From positions 212,803-276,802 of the forward strand of contig WHVA01000094.1 of the NCBI GenBank assembly GCA_015179125.1: 64,000 nt of DNA, in the 5' to 3' direction. The notes beneath the pieces were generated by a model. It was given only the letters and a program-made list of their open reading frames with translations, made no database searches and had not been told where the DNA came from. The stretch is from Gautieria morchelliformis (Eukaryota > Basidiomycota > Agaricomycetes > Gomphales > Gomphaceae). Positions 11,102-21,484 of the stretch are shown here, piece by piece. A program made the position numbers and the translations under genes. Position 1 is the first letter of the stretch, and each line of letters opens with the position of its first letter.

Positions 11102-12535
11102 TGCTGTTGAATCGTGGCTTGTCTTGGAAGCCTTTCTGACCTTCTGACTTGGAGACGCCGGGTAGTGCTGGATGGCCCAAATAGGGAGGGCGCCAGCCAT
11201 TGCTGAAAAGCCAGGTTTTTGATGCTCCACCTCAGGATAAAGCTTAAAGGATAGTCCAAATTCACTGCAAGGCAGCGAAGCTGAGCCGGCGGCCGATAAT
11301 CATGCTGTCTCTTACCTTTACTATTAGCCAGATCCGAGTACCCGTGCCACTGGCTCCTCTGCAGTCGCCATCTAAACGAAGGAAAAGAAATGCCAATGGA
11401 GCTGCTTCCCTGTATCAGAGAGAGAATGATAATTCTGTGTGGCAATCCGGGATTTCTGCTGACTCATCCGCAACGATTCTTATGTCACCAAGTAGGGAAT
11501 TGGTGGACAGTGAAAGGAGTATGCAAAGACAATGGTATAAGAATTATTTAATCAGGGTGTGGCAGCCCATCCGGCGTGTCGACATCAAGATCCATCATCC
11601 CCGACCAAGAAAGCAATCGCCTGGTGCACGGGTTTTTCTTCTTTTTTGGGGGTCTTCCCACCCCGGGCCCTCCTTCGACGGCTTCCACCCCCGTCCTCGC
11701 CACCCCCGTCCTCGCCGACCCTGCCCTCCCACCCACCTCGCACTCCTACCCTCCCCCCACGTCACCCCGCCTGCTCCCCCGGTCTGTCTTAGGCGTGCGT
11801 CCTCGCTGTTCTGTTCTAACTCCCCCACCAGTGGACAGCGCAGCCGCTGACGCCACCTCTCCTGCCTGTCCTCCTACCTGCTCGCCCGTCCAGTCCTCCA
11901 CACCTCCCCGTCCGACGGGCCCTGTCTGTCTGGCGTGCGCATGCCCGCGATACAAACACGCCTCTGGGCGGCGTAGGCGGCTGTCCCCGCACGCATCGTG
12001 GCAGATCTCCCCCCTATATAACATCCCATGTCACCTTTTCCATCAACCAAAATCCTTAGTTCTACTATATTGTATTATGAGTTACATTATCCAAATTCTC
12101 TGGCGATCATTTATAACTCTGGGAATATATCTAGATACTACTTAGAAGTCATGAGGAGTTGATAGCAAATATAAGACCTCATTTTCATTGGATAATTCTG
12201 CAGATATTGCTTTAACAAACACAACTGAAAATACAATTCAAAAACATAAAACATATGGAAGATAAAATCATCTTTTTAAAATCCAGATTTAGAAAATATC
12301 CCGACCCTACCCCTCTCCAACTCCCCACGTCCTCGCCGATGCACCCGGCGCTCCCCACGCTCATCCTCATCACCGTACTGCCTCCGTCACCCTACCCTTG
12401 CGGACGCCGCCTAAACAATACTGGTGGAACACCATCACCAGCCTCCTCGCCTTGCAGAGCCCTTATTTTTCTTCGGGGCAAAGTAGGTCGGATGGGTAGA
12501 AGACCGAGAATCTTCCCCTCTCTCCCCACCGTGCC
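11102..12535. other. non-coding region with strong base-composition swings
   Basis: No gene is supported. Bases about 11650-11980 are extremely C-rich on the plus strand (repeated CACCCCCGTCCTCGCC-like units) and create overlapping spurious frames. Bases about 12035-12295 switch abruptly to AT-rich sequence. A CCTATATAACATCCC element lies at about 12012-12026, but I see no gene in front of it. The region separates the second oxidase promoter from the end of the chimeric kinesin-derived gene and could hold transposon debris; I found no terminal repeats. Confidence 0.4.
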
Positions 12536-15500
12536 TTATCTTCTGCGTGCCCTCCGACGGCGACCGGTGGAGGGCGCGTCGGGTTGGGGGTCAGCCTGTC
12601 GGCCGGCTTCAGCCTGTCGAGTGGCTCGCTCTTCGGCCTCTCTAGCCCAGTTGCAACTGCGATCTCTCTGCCCTGGGCGGCTTGGGGAGCTCTGCCGTGG
12701 AGTGGAAGTTGGCCACCGCGAACGGCCACGGGCCAAGTGCGCGTCGGATTGGGAGTCAGCCTGTCGCGGGGCTTCAGCCTCCCGTGCGTCGCTAGCCCGG
12801 TTCACGCTCCGATATCCCTCTCGTCGAGGTGAACCAGACCGCTGACCAGCATTAATTTCCTCTTGCCCCACGTCCGAACCAGGGTCAGCGCCCTGACGCT
12901 CCTTACGCCTACGACACATTCAGTTAACTCTGATATTTGCCCGTTGCAGAGATTCTTACCTTTGGCGGGCACTCTCTCCCGCATTTGTGGGCGAGTGGCT
13001 AATAAACCATCAGCTATTGGTGTATACAAGGAAATCGCCCAATTCTCACCTTCCGCCTATTATTTGTGCTTGGCGGTGGGATTGGGCCGCCGAGCCACCT
13101 TCTTCTCCGCCTCCGCCTTCTCCGCGAGCCTTCTTCTCCGCCGCCGCCCTCATTAACTTCTCCCGTTCTCCCGGTATCCCCATCGCGCCTCGGCGAGGCC
13201 CGGACTCTCTAAGGGGAAAATTGTTCCCCGCCACGTTGCTTCCTGCAGGTTGGGTGTGGTAGACCGCTGCGGAGCCAAGAAACTCTCGTGGCTTCGGAGC
13301 GGCGGGTTGGGAAGACACAGCTGAAAACGCTGAGGTAACCAGGCGATCCGTGGGCTGGCTGTCGTTTCGGTCAGGCCTACGATACATTCAATTAGCTGTG
13401 ATATTTGCCCGCCTGCAGAGATTCTTACCTTTGCCCGACATCCGCTCGTCCATGTGGGGCGATCAGTGAGCGACCCTGGTTAGTCGGCGAGCCGCTAATA
13501 AACTATCAGCTATGGGTATACAGAAATCACCCAACTCTTACCTTCCTTCTGTCACGTGTGCGTGAGGTTGGGATTTGGGTGAGGGTGAGGTCTCGGCAGT
13601 TGGCGAGCTGCTGATAAACTATCAGCTATGGGTATACAGAAATCACCCAACTCTTACCTTCCTTCGGTCACGTGTGCGTGAGGTTGGGGTTTGGGTGAGG
13701 GTGAGGTCTCGGCAGTCGGCGAGCCGCTAATAAACTATCAGTTATGGGATTACAAGAAAATCGCGCAATTCTTACCTTCCTTCCGTCACTGGTGCTTGAG
13801 TATGGGGTTGGTGGGGTGAGGACTCTGGCTCGGCATCAGCCGCCTCAGTTGCCGAGTCACTAATAAACCATCAGCGCTCAGTACGCAACGAAAGCACCCA
13901 ATTCTTACCTCCCTTCCCTCATGTGCGCCTGGGTGCCCTCTGACGCGGTTTCATCCACCGAGTTGGGGCCATCTGTTAGGTTCTCTACCCTGATGCCTTC
14001 TGCCTTGGTTGACTCAGTAATAGCTTGTAGTCCGGACTGATATTGGACATTTTGTGCCTCGAGTGGGTCTTGCAGCTCATTATTTTCGGGGCTCCCGTCA
14101 CTGTGGCCGGTCTCGACGCTGGGGTCGTCTGTTGACGCGTCGCTAGAGAAAGAACTGAACTCGCTCGAGACGGCATGCGCCTGACTGAGACTGCTCTCTG
14201 GACGGGGCCTCAAAATGTGATTAGGAAGAGTCTTGACTTCTGGGATACGCTCGAGGAGTTTGTTCAAGCCCTCGTCTGGCATGCTGTCTAAGTCCAGTCC
14301 CAAGCGCGCATACGCTGCTTCACGTTGGGCATACGTGCCGTCAACGTCGTCGATCGAGTCTGAGGCAGGTGAGTCGGGGGGAGTGGCAGGCGTTGATGCA
14401 GCGGTGTTCTCCAACTCAGCGCTGGCGCTCTCACGCTGCTTGCGAACAGTTTCTGGGTCACTGAATCGGAAGACATGGTGTTCACCTAGATATCTGATCA
14501 GCACAATACAAATAGCCAAGTTGATTGCAATTTACCGAGAATGATACGGGAGCCAGAACGAAGCGTGTAAGACTACATAAAGACCCCATTAAGTTAGACA
14601 AGCTCAATCAATGCAGGGTACAGCTCACCTGCCCAACTGTCAGCTGCTCGCCGTTGAGGAACTGTGGGTATGAGCCGTGAGGACCATCGACAAGGACGAG
14701 TTACTAAATTCGTACCGTTGTGCTGTTTGGCTGGGCACTAAGCGTCACCTCTCCATCTGTATTGTCGAAGAAACAATGCTCCTCAAGAATGTGGTCGCCG
14801 GTAAGTGGAATACCAGCTGGGTTTTCACTGTCCAATCGACCGACCTGCCATGCGACACGTCAAACTTGTCACCTATAGTGACTGTGTGACACGTACCATG
14901 GTTCGCCCAGGGCGCAGCTGATAGACAAGACATTCACTCATCAGAGGGTCTGGATCAGATATTAGTCACGTGGAATCTGACGAACTGGTCAACTCACCTT
15001 CGTTCTATGTCACCCAAACAAACAATAACCATTATTGAGTACCACAGATTATAAGGAACGAAATACTAACCAAGTTGACCAGGTGAGGCGTCTAGGTAAT
15101 TACATCATCAGCCACAACTTGCCATTCGCGCACCGGTAACGCACCTTAGGCATGTGTAGGCGCGCGTTGTTCTCGACAGTGATTCCGAGGTCTTCCAATG
15201 CTTTCTCGCGCTCCTTCTGCGCTTCTTGTGTACGCACCAGGTCGTCCATGAGCTTCTCGCTGGTCTCAAGCTGCTCCTGTAGCTCTGCCATGCTGATTTT
15301 CTTGATCGTACCATCCTTGGCTCGATACGTGATGATCTGCTTCTCCAGCGGCACCTTGGGGCCCCACTTGTCCCCGCCCGAAGAGCCAAACACTCTTACC
15401 AAGACGTGCGAGAGCAAGAATACAGCCATCGCCATCGGTAAGAGTTCTTGCCAATGTCCACGAACATGATCGATGGCAATCGTGTTCACGATCTAGAATG

Positions 15501-15883
15501 GCGGATCAGCTCTTGCCTTTCACATTAGTGTGGCAACATACCCAGAGGAGATCTGTGAAAGAGGCATTTGACATTGGCACAGGCGGTGCGTTCGCAGCGT
15601 CGATGAGGCTGTCCATCGCGGCGAGTGGTCCGGGGGCGGGTCGAAATGTTGGAGTTGCGGTGGCGAAGGCAAGGGGGATGACAGGGGTGGCGAAACCGGG
15701 TGATGGCTGGGGGAGCAGCTCGAGCACACGTGTTGGGGCCTGGCAAAAAATTGGGGGCGGCAGGACGCAGAAGTTCGTGGCGAAAGTAGCCGTGTCGGTG
15801 TTGTCCGTGTTTGTCGGTGGCGAGGGTGGGATTCCGAGGGTTTGTAGCACGGCTACAACGTAGCCAAGCATCAGATATAACAT
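12536..15883 (-). CDS. chimeric membrane protein with kinesin-3 neck/coiled-coil/FHA region, motorless
   Basis: Sixteen exons joined by hand give one frame of 857 codons. Exons: 15542-15883, 15145-15492, 15071-15091, 14998-15004, 14897-14949, 14716-14844, 14629-14661, 14536-14572, 13909-14485, 13776-13859, 13658-13726, 13542-13610, 13429-13494, 13050-13376, 12960-12998, 12536-12908. Residues 1-114 are hydrophobic at the start (MLYLMLGYVVAVLQTLG) and Pro/Thr-rich. A likely transmembrane segment follows (ELLPMAMAVFLLSHVLVRVF, about 130-149). Then comes kinesin-3 neck and coiled-coil sequence (TYRAKDGTIKK, AELQEQLETSEKLM, EKALEDLGITVE), TPHLVNL and DPLMSECLVYQLRPGRTMVG. A complete FHA domain follows (VGRLDSENPAG, HILEEHCFFDNTDGEVTL, FLNGEQL, SGSRIILGEHHVFRF), then the Unc104 linker (REAAYARLGLDLDS, PESSLSQ, LQAITES). 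No motor domain is present. The tail is Ser/Pro/Arg-rich and built from repeated exons. The FHA domain suggests phosphopeptide or protein binding; function is unknown. Confidence 0.8.
12909..13541 (-). repeat. second-order duplication of intron/exon blocks in the chimeric gene
   Basis: Two intron types recur in the same order. Type 1 (13495-13541 and 12999-13049) ends in TAGCTGAT.GTTTATTAG. It is followed by a short exon ending CAAAG (13429-13494, 66 bases; 12960-12998, 39 bases). Type 2 (13377-13428 and 12909-12959) starts GTAAGAATCTCTGCA and ends in TCGTAG. This indicates that a larger intron-exon-intron block was also copied, in addition to the simple 116-base units. Confidence 0.75.
13495..13908 (-). 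repeat. tandem exon-intron units (69-base exons, 47-49-base introns) in the chimeric gene
   Basis: Read on the minus strand, the stretch contains four introns (13860-13908, 13727-13775, 13611-13657, 13495-13541). Each starts GTAAGA[AG]TTG and ends CTGAT[AG]GTTTAT[TC]AG. They alternate with exons of 84, 69 and 69 bases, all in phase 2. The two 69-base exons encode the near-identical 23-residue module SPTAETSPSPK-PQPHAHVTEG. Each unit is about 116 bases. Because exon length is a multiple of three and phase is kept, every copy adds a module without breaking the frame. Confidence 0.85.
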
Positions 15884-15947
15884 TCTGTACCGCTACAAGA
15901 TGGCGGTTTGCACAGAGGAGTTGTGGGGGGCGCTCCTCGCGCCAGCC

Positions 15948-15957
15948 CTTTATATAT
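15948..15957 (-). promoter_or_regulatory. TATA box of the chimeric gene
   Basis: On the minus strand the sequence reads GGGATATATAAAGGGC about 65-75 bases upstream of the ATG at 15883, a normal distance for a short leader. It supports transcription of the chimeric gene from its own promoter and supports the chosen start. Confidence 0.55.
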
Positions 15958-16024
15958 CCCAAACCAATACAGTAGCGCTTAACTTGCTTAATGCGCGGGC
16001 CGGGCGACGGCTCGAACGGTTCGG

Positions 16025-16806
16025 TGCTTGCCAACGACATTTAATCAGCCTGTGAAAACCGTTTCCTAATGCATCAATTTCTTTGTTCAGTTTTGGGCCC
16101 AACCCGGTATACCTCATGGCAGCCACCTCCAGCCAGAACCGACGGCTGGACCCATTTTCAATACGCTCCACTCGTTCAATCTCAGCTGGACCGAATACGT
16201 TGCTCAGTTCCCCAATGGGGCGACCCCAGAACTCGCCGAGCTGTGCACCCCCCTTCACGCGTAGTGGTGGCATCACGTCGGGGAATCACGATCAAAAGCC
16301 TGGAGGTGGTGGCGCCCGCGAAGCCACCCCAGGCGGTGGCGCCAGGCCCGACGCCCCGGCCAGCGACGAGGGCATCGACGAGGGCAGTGTCGCGCTGCGT
16401 GCAGAGGTGCGCGGCGCGCGATGGGGCATGGTGCGCGGTGGGCGGGCGTGGCGGCAGCGACGGGGCGGGACGGGACGAGATGCACATCGGCATTGTATGG
16501 CACCTGGCCAAGGGATCGGGTCCTGCCAAGTGCTGTCAAAGTCTATATGACATTTATTCGCCGACGCTCCAGCCCGCGTAACGTCGTCCTCGGCGACGCT
16601 TTCATTCCGACCTCACGCATGCCATCGGGAATTCGCCCTGTCGAATAAAACCCTCTTCATCATCAACTACGACGAGCACGACGAGCACGGCGGCTACTTT
16701 GACCACGGAGTCCCGTCTCCTTTGCATCCCAATTGAGTGAGTGCCAATTCAACGGCTATCAGCACTATGGCTTCTGTGTGCCACGATCGCCATCTCATCC
16801 TCGGAT
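16025..16806 (+). pseudogene. decayed phosphoesterase (PF04185) copy
   Basis: Two blocks match the gene at 6784-8247 but in the opposite orientation. Bases about 16025-16235 correspond to its central part (LPTTFSLAKQF, CSLLGQTFPNRMYLIAATS, FNTLDKFNISWTDYVAQFPNG), with a deletion of roughly ten codons and several frame changes. Bases about 16570-16806 correspond to RNVVLGDAFISD, GNSPLWNKTLFIINYDEHGG, FDHV and FDGYQRYGF, again with frameshifts, stops and a duplicated ACGAGC unit. Between them lies about 330 bases of unrelated GC-rich sequence. Neither the N-terminal ENHSFDN motif nor the C-terminus is found. It cannot make the enzyme. Confidence 0.85.
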
Positions 16807-18197
16807 ATAGATCAGGGCGCTAGGTGGACAGGCTGTTGTCGGATTTAACTAACGTCACTAGCTGAGAAGACTTGGAAAGAATATCATCGAATATTTGGAG
16901 GTCGTCCATACGTTGGTTGCCACATCTGTGAGCCGGCCCGAGTGAGTGGTGGAATCGTGCACCGTTGGTGCGGATAACATTAGGCTACGTAGAAGTGAAC
17001 GACAAATTGTAGTTGTTCTGCCACTTACCTCAACCCATCAGGCGCGTGATGACCCAGTACTGCCACCTGGGAAAATCAAGCCTGTCGATTCCGGGAATCA
17101 GAAACTACAAAACTGTCATCGCGCCAGCGAAACGTGTAGAACGCCGGCACACAAAATCGACAGATATTACCACTGTATCAAGGGACTGGGCACGTGTTCG
17201 CTATTCGCAAATTTGATAATTCTGTCTGCCGTCAATTTTTGACGGTTTCAGGATTGAATGCTGTTGACATACCGAAGACATTTGGTCGATTCTGGGTGTG
17301 ACAAAAAGTTTGTCAGTCATACCTGTTTATATTATTCGTGTCTCGCTCGACGTGAAGCTGGGAACGTGATGTTGTAGTTGTTTTCGGCTGAAGGGAAGAC
17401 AGCTGCTATATTACCGCCCCTTGTTCGGTTGTTCCAAGCAGTCGATGAAATTAGCGCATGCAATGTCATAGTCGTCGGAGCAGTCTCAGACCCCCAAATA
17501 CTGCCATCACTGTCCAAGTCACACACATTGTTGCGACGCCCATTTCTCTCATCCAGGACAGGCCACGCAAACCCGCCAAGTTCGGCCCACGAGCATAGAG
17601 CAGGAATGGCTTCGTAAGTGGAATCGAGCCCGAGTTACGAAACAGAAAGCCCCGGGGGGATTGGCCCTAGCCAGTTTTATTGAGAAGTAACATGCACACC
17701 ATCGGCTATGTATTCCTTTGGACCAGAAATAGGGAGGCCAAGCCAGGTTTCATATAAGACTGCTCGGGTAGGGTAGGCCGTTCAAGGACACAGGTGCCTC
17801 TGGGACGTGCTGAAGTTGCTCCGACAACATATCAAGGTATCCCTGACGACCAAAGGCCCACAGTCTGTCCAGGGGAGACGGTCATGTTGGGATTGATATA
17901 TGGATGAGTTCAAGACCCTAACATCGAGAAGAGCGGCGAGCAAGCAAGATGTCTGCGTGAGGAGCAAGTCGTCGCCATTGTTTGTCGCAGAAAGTCATTC
18001 CCCGCAATGAGAGAATATGGAGGAAGGATTGGAGAAGGATTTCGTTTGGAATACTATTCTTACTTGGCTTGGCTGAGCGGGGAAAGTTCGATGAATATTA
18101 CTAAGCGCTGAAAAAGGAAACCTATCCCTTGCCGCAAGCAACTGACTGACTGACTGACCTTGAGCTGCAACCGACGAGCGTTTGTGACGAAACGGCC
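16807..18197. other. long region without a recognisable gene
   Basis: Short frames on both strands resemble nothing I know and have no supporting splice sites or conserved motifs. Small features are an inverted repeat CCGTCAA..TTGACGG near 17229-17245 and a short GACT run near 18140-18158 just upstream of the next gene. The left end may contain more eroded sequence next to the phosphoesterase pseudogene. Confidence 0.4.
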
Positions 18198-19245
18198 ATG
18201 TTTCCACGGAGTGTAGTCTGGTTATCCCTTTTCTCTCTTACTTGCGCCTATAAGGACACCGTCCCCGTCGTTGCCTGGTCATCCCACCTGTATGTCCGCG
18301 CGCACAATTTCGGCGCAGCTAATTGTGATATAATATAGCTCGGACAAGCTCGACTCGCTCGGGGCACGTCCAGAGCCCTTCACACAGACTTCGCATCTGT
18401 TCAACGTGCTCTTGGACGGAGATGACGTGTGCCAATATGATGCGGTTGTGATCGCTGAGCAACCTGGGGTACGCACGCGGTTCTTTGCTCGCATAGTTAG
18501 TTGCACAGCTGAGGACGCCTGGACGCCTGTGCGTAGTTGCATGCCTCTGATCTGCGGACGCTTTCGCGGACGTCGTATCTTTCGACACGTCTAGCTGGTG
18601 CAGCCTCGTCGCTACAAATACCGTATATGCCTCATTCGGGCAGCGATTCCTTGGAGGCGTTTAAGCGTACGCTCGCCGACCGCTGTGGCTCGAGGCGTGT
18701 GGAGCTAGGCCTGGGGCAAGGCGGCGTCGATCTGGAGCAAGGCGTGAAGCATGTCGTGTGCTTGAGCATGCCCCATCTAGAGGACGAGCGCACGGAAAGG
18801 CACGGCGCGATGCGTGACCATGGTGCGTGTAGATGTGCCAGGACAACGTATCTCATGCCAAATATTGTTCACTTCAGAGATCCAACTCTCGAATGACATC
18901 ACTCGTGTGACGACAGCCTTCCCCACTCACCTTGTCCTCTATACCGGGTCCCAGCCCATGGCCAAACGCCAGGACGTCATTTCAGAGTCAGAGGATGACC
19001 CATCCCGTCCCACCGTCCTGTCCAACGCCGATGTCGCTGCCGCACCCATCAACACCACCCTTGCGGTCGGCGGTCTCTTCCAGCGATACAGATTCTTCAC
19101 CCCAGGTCTCATCACCGCGCTCCTCATCGTGTTCGGGCTGCTGATACCTCTACTCATGGTGGGCATCTACGCGCTGGCGAGCATCCAGTCCCCTCTTCGC
19201 ATGGACGCACCGAAAGGGCCCAGTCTGGAGAAAAAGAACCAATAA
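18198..19245 (+). CDS. BIG1: BIG1/VOA1-type V-ATPase assembly protein
   Basis: Type I ER membrane protein of the BIG1 family, linked in yeast to V-ATPase assembly and cell-wall beta-1,6-glucan. Four exons (18198-18289, 18339-18468, 18537-18822, 18878-19245) join in frame to 291 residues. The start MFPRSVVWLSLFSLTCAY is a signal peptide. The lumenal part contains CQYDAVVIAEQPGLHASDLR, SLQIPYMPHSGSD, FKRTLADRCGSR and GVKHVVCLSMPHLED. One transmembrane helix (TPGLITALLIVFGLLIPLLM) is followed by SIQSPLRMDAPKGPSLEKKN and a short cytosolic tail ending KKNQ, compatible with ER retrieval. The segment order and the tail are characteristic of the family. Confidence 0.9.
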
Positions 19246-20260
19246 TCTTGTTCCGTTGACTTGTATTATACAGCTACATGGCATTAATTCACAGACATGT
19301 TTTGAGATTATACGATTACGTGGAGGAGCCGACCCCACAAGCATGCACGGAGACCATTCACGAACTAATTCCACGAGGCCCACTATGAAACTCTTGCGCG
19401 CGCGCCATCGTGTTTTCTACGTGGCAGAATGAAGATTTGAAGGTCTGTATAGTCTCTTAGACGTATAACGTACCCGCCATGCCCCACCCTGCAACAGAGA
19501 AGACCAGCGGGTCATTGCAAAGGTGGTCATATTGTATCATTAAGGCTCGCAGGGCAAATTGAAATTTTAATTGCATACTTATACGCCACAAATGTCTTGA
19601 ATGCCTACTGGCTGATCACCCCAAATCCCGCCTGCTGACCATATAGAAGGTCCATTAGAATGGATACCATGTCCCCCGTCTAAATTAAGCGAGCGCTACG
19701 GTAGTACCCCAGCTATGCATAGTGCTCTGGCGCAAGACTAGACTGGTGCATCCCTGCATGATTCCTTAATATAAGCAATAACTGAGTTTGTACGATCTGA
19801 ATAAGTACACCACAGTATTCCGAAGAGCGGCCGAACCGGTACCGTCGTCGGACCCAATGGTAATAATACAAGGCGTGTCAACCACCCGTAAAACAAGGTC
19901 ATACAGGCGTGGACGCCGTCACGCGTTGCTTCAGGTCGAACGAGTCCTCAAAATGCAGCTGGTTTTAACGGGGACGTAAGCGGGTGGAGCAGGGAAATAG
20001 AGATGAGAGACTTGCGGCATCAGGGCCCATGGGTTTTAGTCTTAGCGCAACATTGCCCTGACTCACCTGCATGGCAGAGGATGTCAACCACAAGACGAGA
20101 CATGCAGGGTCAGGATACACACTTCGGGCTGCAAGGTCTGGGATCCCTGGAATCTGACACCAGAAAAGTGGTGTCCAGTAGAATCAAAAGCGACACTCGC
20201 TTTGGGCTTGTGAAAGTTACGAGCATTCAGGCTGGCCATGCCTAAGCGTCAGTGTTGTAT
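19246..20260. other. intergenic region
   Basis: Contains the 3' flanks of the BIG1-type gene and of the convergent DUF6534 gene. I see only short unrelated frames and no RNA gene. Confidence 0.4.
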
Positions 20261-21484
20261 CTAGAGGGTAAAGTGAAGGTTGGCATACGAGGCCATTAAT
20301 GTGTTTGAGAAGACTGTTCGTGTTTTAGCACGTTGCGGGTTTAAACATATGGCCTCGTACATTTGGCGTAAAACATGAGAAGACCAATCCATATGACTAA
20401 AGAGCGGTGAGTTAATGAAAAGTAAAGGTGTGTGGAACACCAACAGTTCGAGGGCATGGTCAGACACTGTACCAAAAAGAATAAAACATATTAACACGTA
20501 GAAAGAATGATAGGAGGCTGAACATACGCATGCCACTATTGTTATTGCACAGATGCTGCATCGGAACATCAGTACCTTCGATGAGACTGCGCAGTGGTGA
20601 TGTACCAAGTGATTAAACCGGTCTCTGAGACTCGGGATTAACTTGCTAACGGTGCACGAGTATGAGAAGCGGCTCACCGACACTCCAAAAGACAATCTTG
20701 GTGATTAGGCGATCTGTGCTGAAGCACGGCGTGTAACATGTTAGGCGTATGGGCTCGACGGATGGATAGGTGTGCCTACGCTTCGAAGCCCGAGCGTCGA
20801 TGCAACAGATAGTAGCACAGGGAAGCGGTAGTCAAGACGTCGGTGCTTGCGGCTACGACGATGGTCGAGGTGACGAGCCACTGGAACTGGGCCACAAAGT
20901 GCGGGAGGGTCTTGGACTGCATTGATGTGACGCCAACGGCGACGCCGCCAAGACAGCGCAAAAAGACACCGATCCAGCAGATGACGGGTATGATAAGACG
21001 ACCGGACAACACCCAGACTCTGTAGCCAAAAAAGGACTGAATTGGTGTGAGGAGTGTGCGAGACGGGTGTGGGTATTGGAGACATACTTGGACTGATGCG
21101 GTGACGAAGGAGGTAAAGGTGGGCTGGAGATCTATTGACCAAGAAGCCTGGAGGAGGGACGCGGGATTGCCATAGTTGGTGACGGTCAGGGAGTACAGGA
21201 GATGGATGGTAAGGACTGAATGGACGGTCTCGAGTGTCCTGGGGACACATAAAGATGTGCAGCATGGGCAGACGGGAGATTCTCACCACACAAACGCGAC
21301 CTGGAAACGGAGTCAGAGCTGAATGTGATGACATGGATGCTCGTACCAAAGAGCGGAGGACCCAGTGGTCTTTGAAGTTTGCCTGGGCGTAGTTGATGAC
21401 CTGGACAGTCGCGGCGCCGTAGAGGATGAGGGAGAAGATGGACCCGATCTCGAGGGCACCGAGGGTGGCGTCGAGCTGGGACAT
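20261..21484 (-). CDS. DUF6534 multi-pass membrane protein
   Basis: Basidiomycete seven-helix membrane protein family of unknown function. From the ATG at 21484 the first exon reads LGALEIGSIFSLILYGAATV and then HWVLRSL. Small introns lead to VAFVW, TLETVHSVLTIHLLYSLTVT, NYGNPASLLQASWSIDLQPT, FFGYRVWVLSGRLIIPVICW, STIVVAASTDVLTTASLCYYLL and HRRSGFEA. Further short exons rebuild TDRLITKIVFWSVETGLIT and a final IWIGLLMFYAKFFSNTLMAS. This last motif (KxxSNxLxA) is the usual family ending. The 3' exon joins after 20700 are less certain than the rest. No signal peptide precedes the first helix. Function cannot be deduced; the neighbouring P450 is divergent. Confidence 0.82.

Noticed and set aside
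11302-12145. Long overlapping frames on both strands in the C-rich region
   Set aside because: Pro/Ser/Arg-biased translations in several frames at once reflect base composition, not coding.
12255-12845. 196-codon plus-strand frame
   Set aside because: It lies largely antisense to the last exon of the chimeric gene; the minus-strand frame is joined by good splice sites to upstream exons, so this frame is a GC-rich shadow.
15542-15600. SNASFTDLLW in the chimeric gene resembles SNTSHTDLFW of the AA7 oxidases
   Set aside because: Only about ten residues, and no flanking oxidase sequence; treated as coincidence unless an alignment shows more.
15498-15863. 121-codon plus-strand frame
   Set aside because: Antisense to exon 1 of the chimeric gene, which is in frame with 15 further exons.
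16069-16581. 170- and 155-codon frames
   Set aside because: They run through the phosphoesterase relic and its GC-rich insertion; the homologous segments are spread over several frames.
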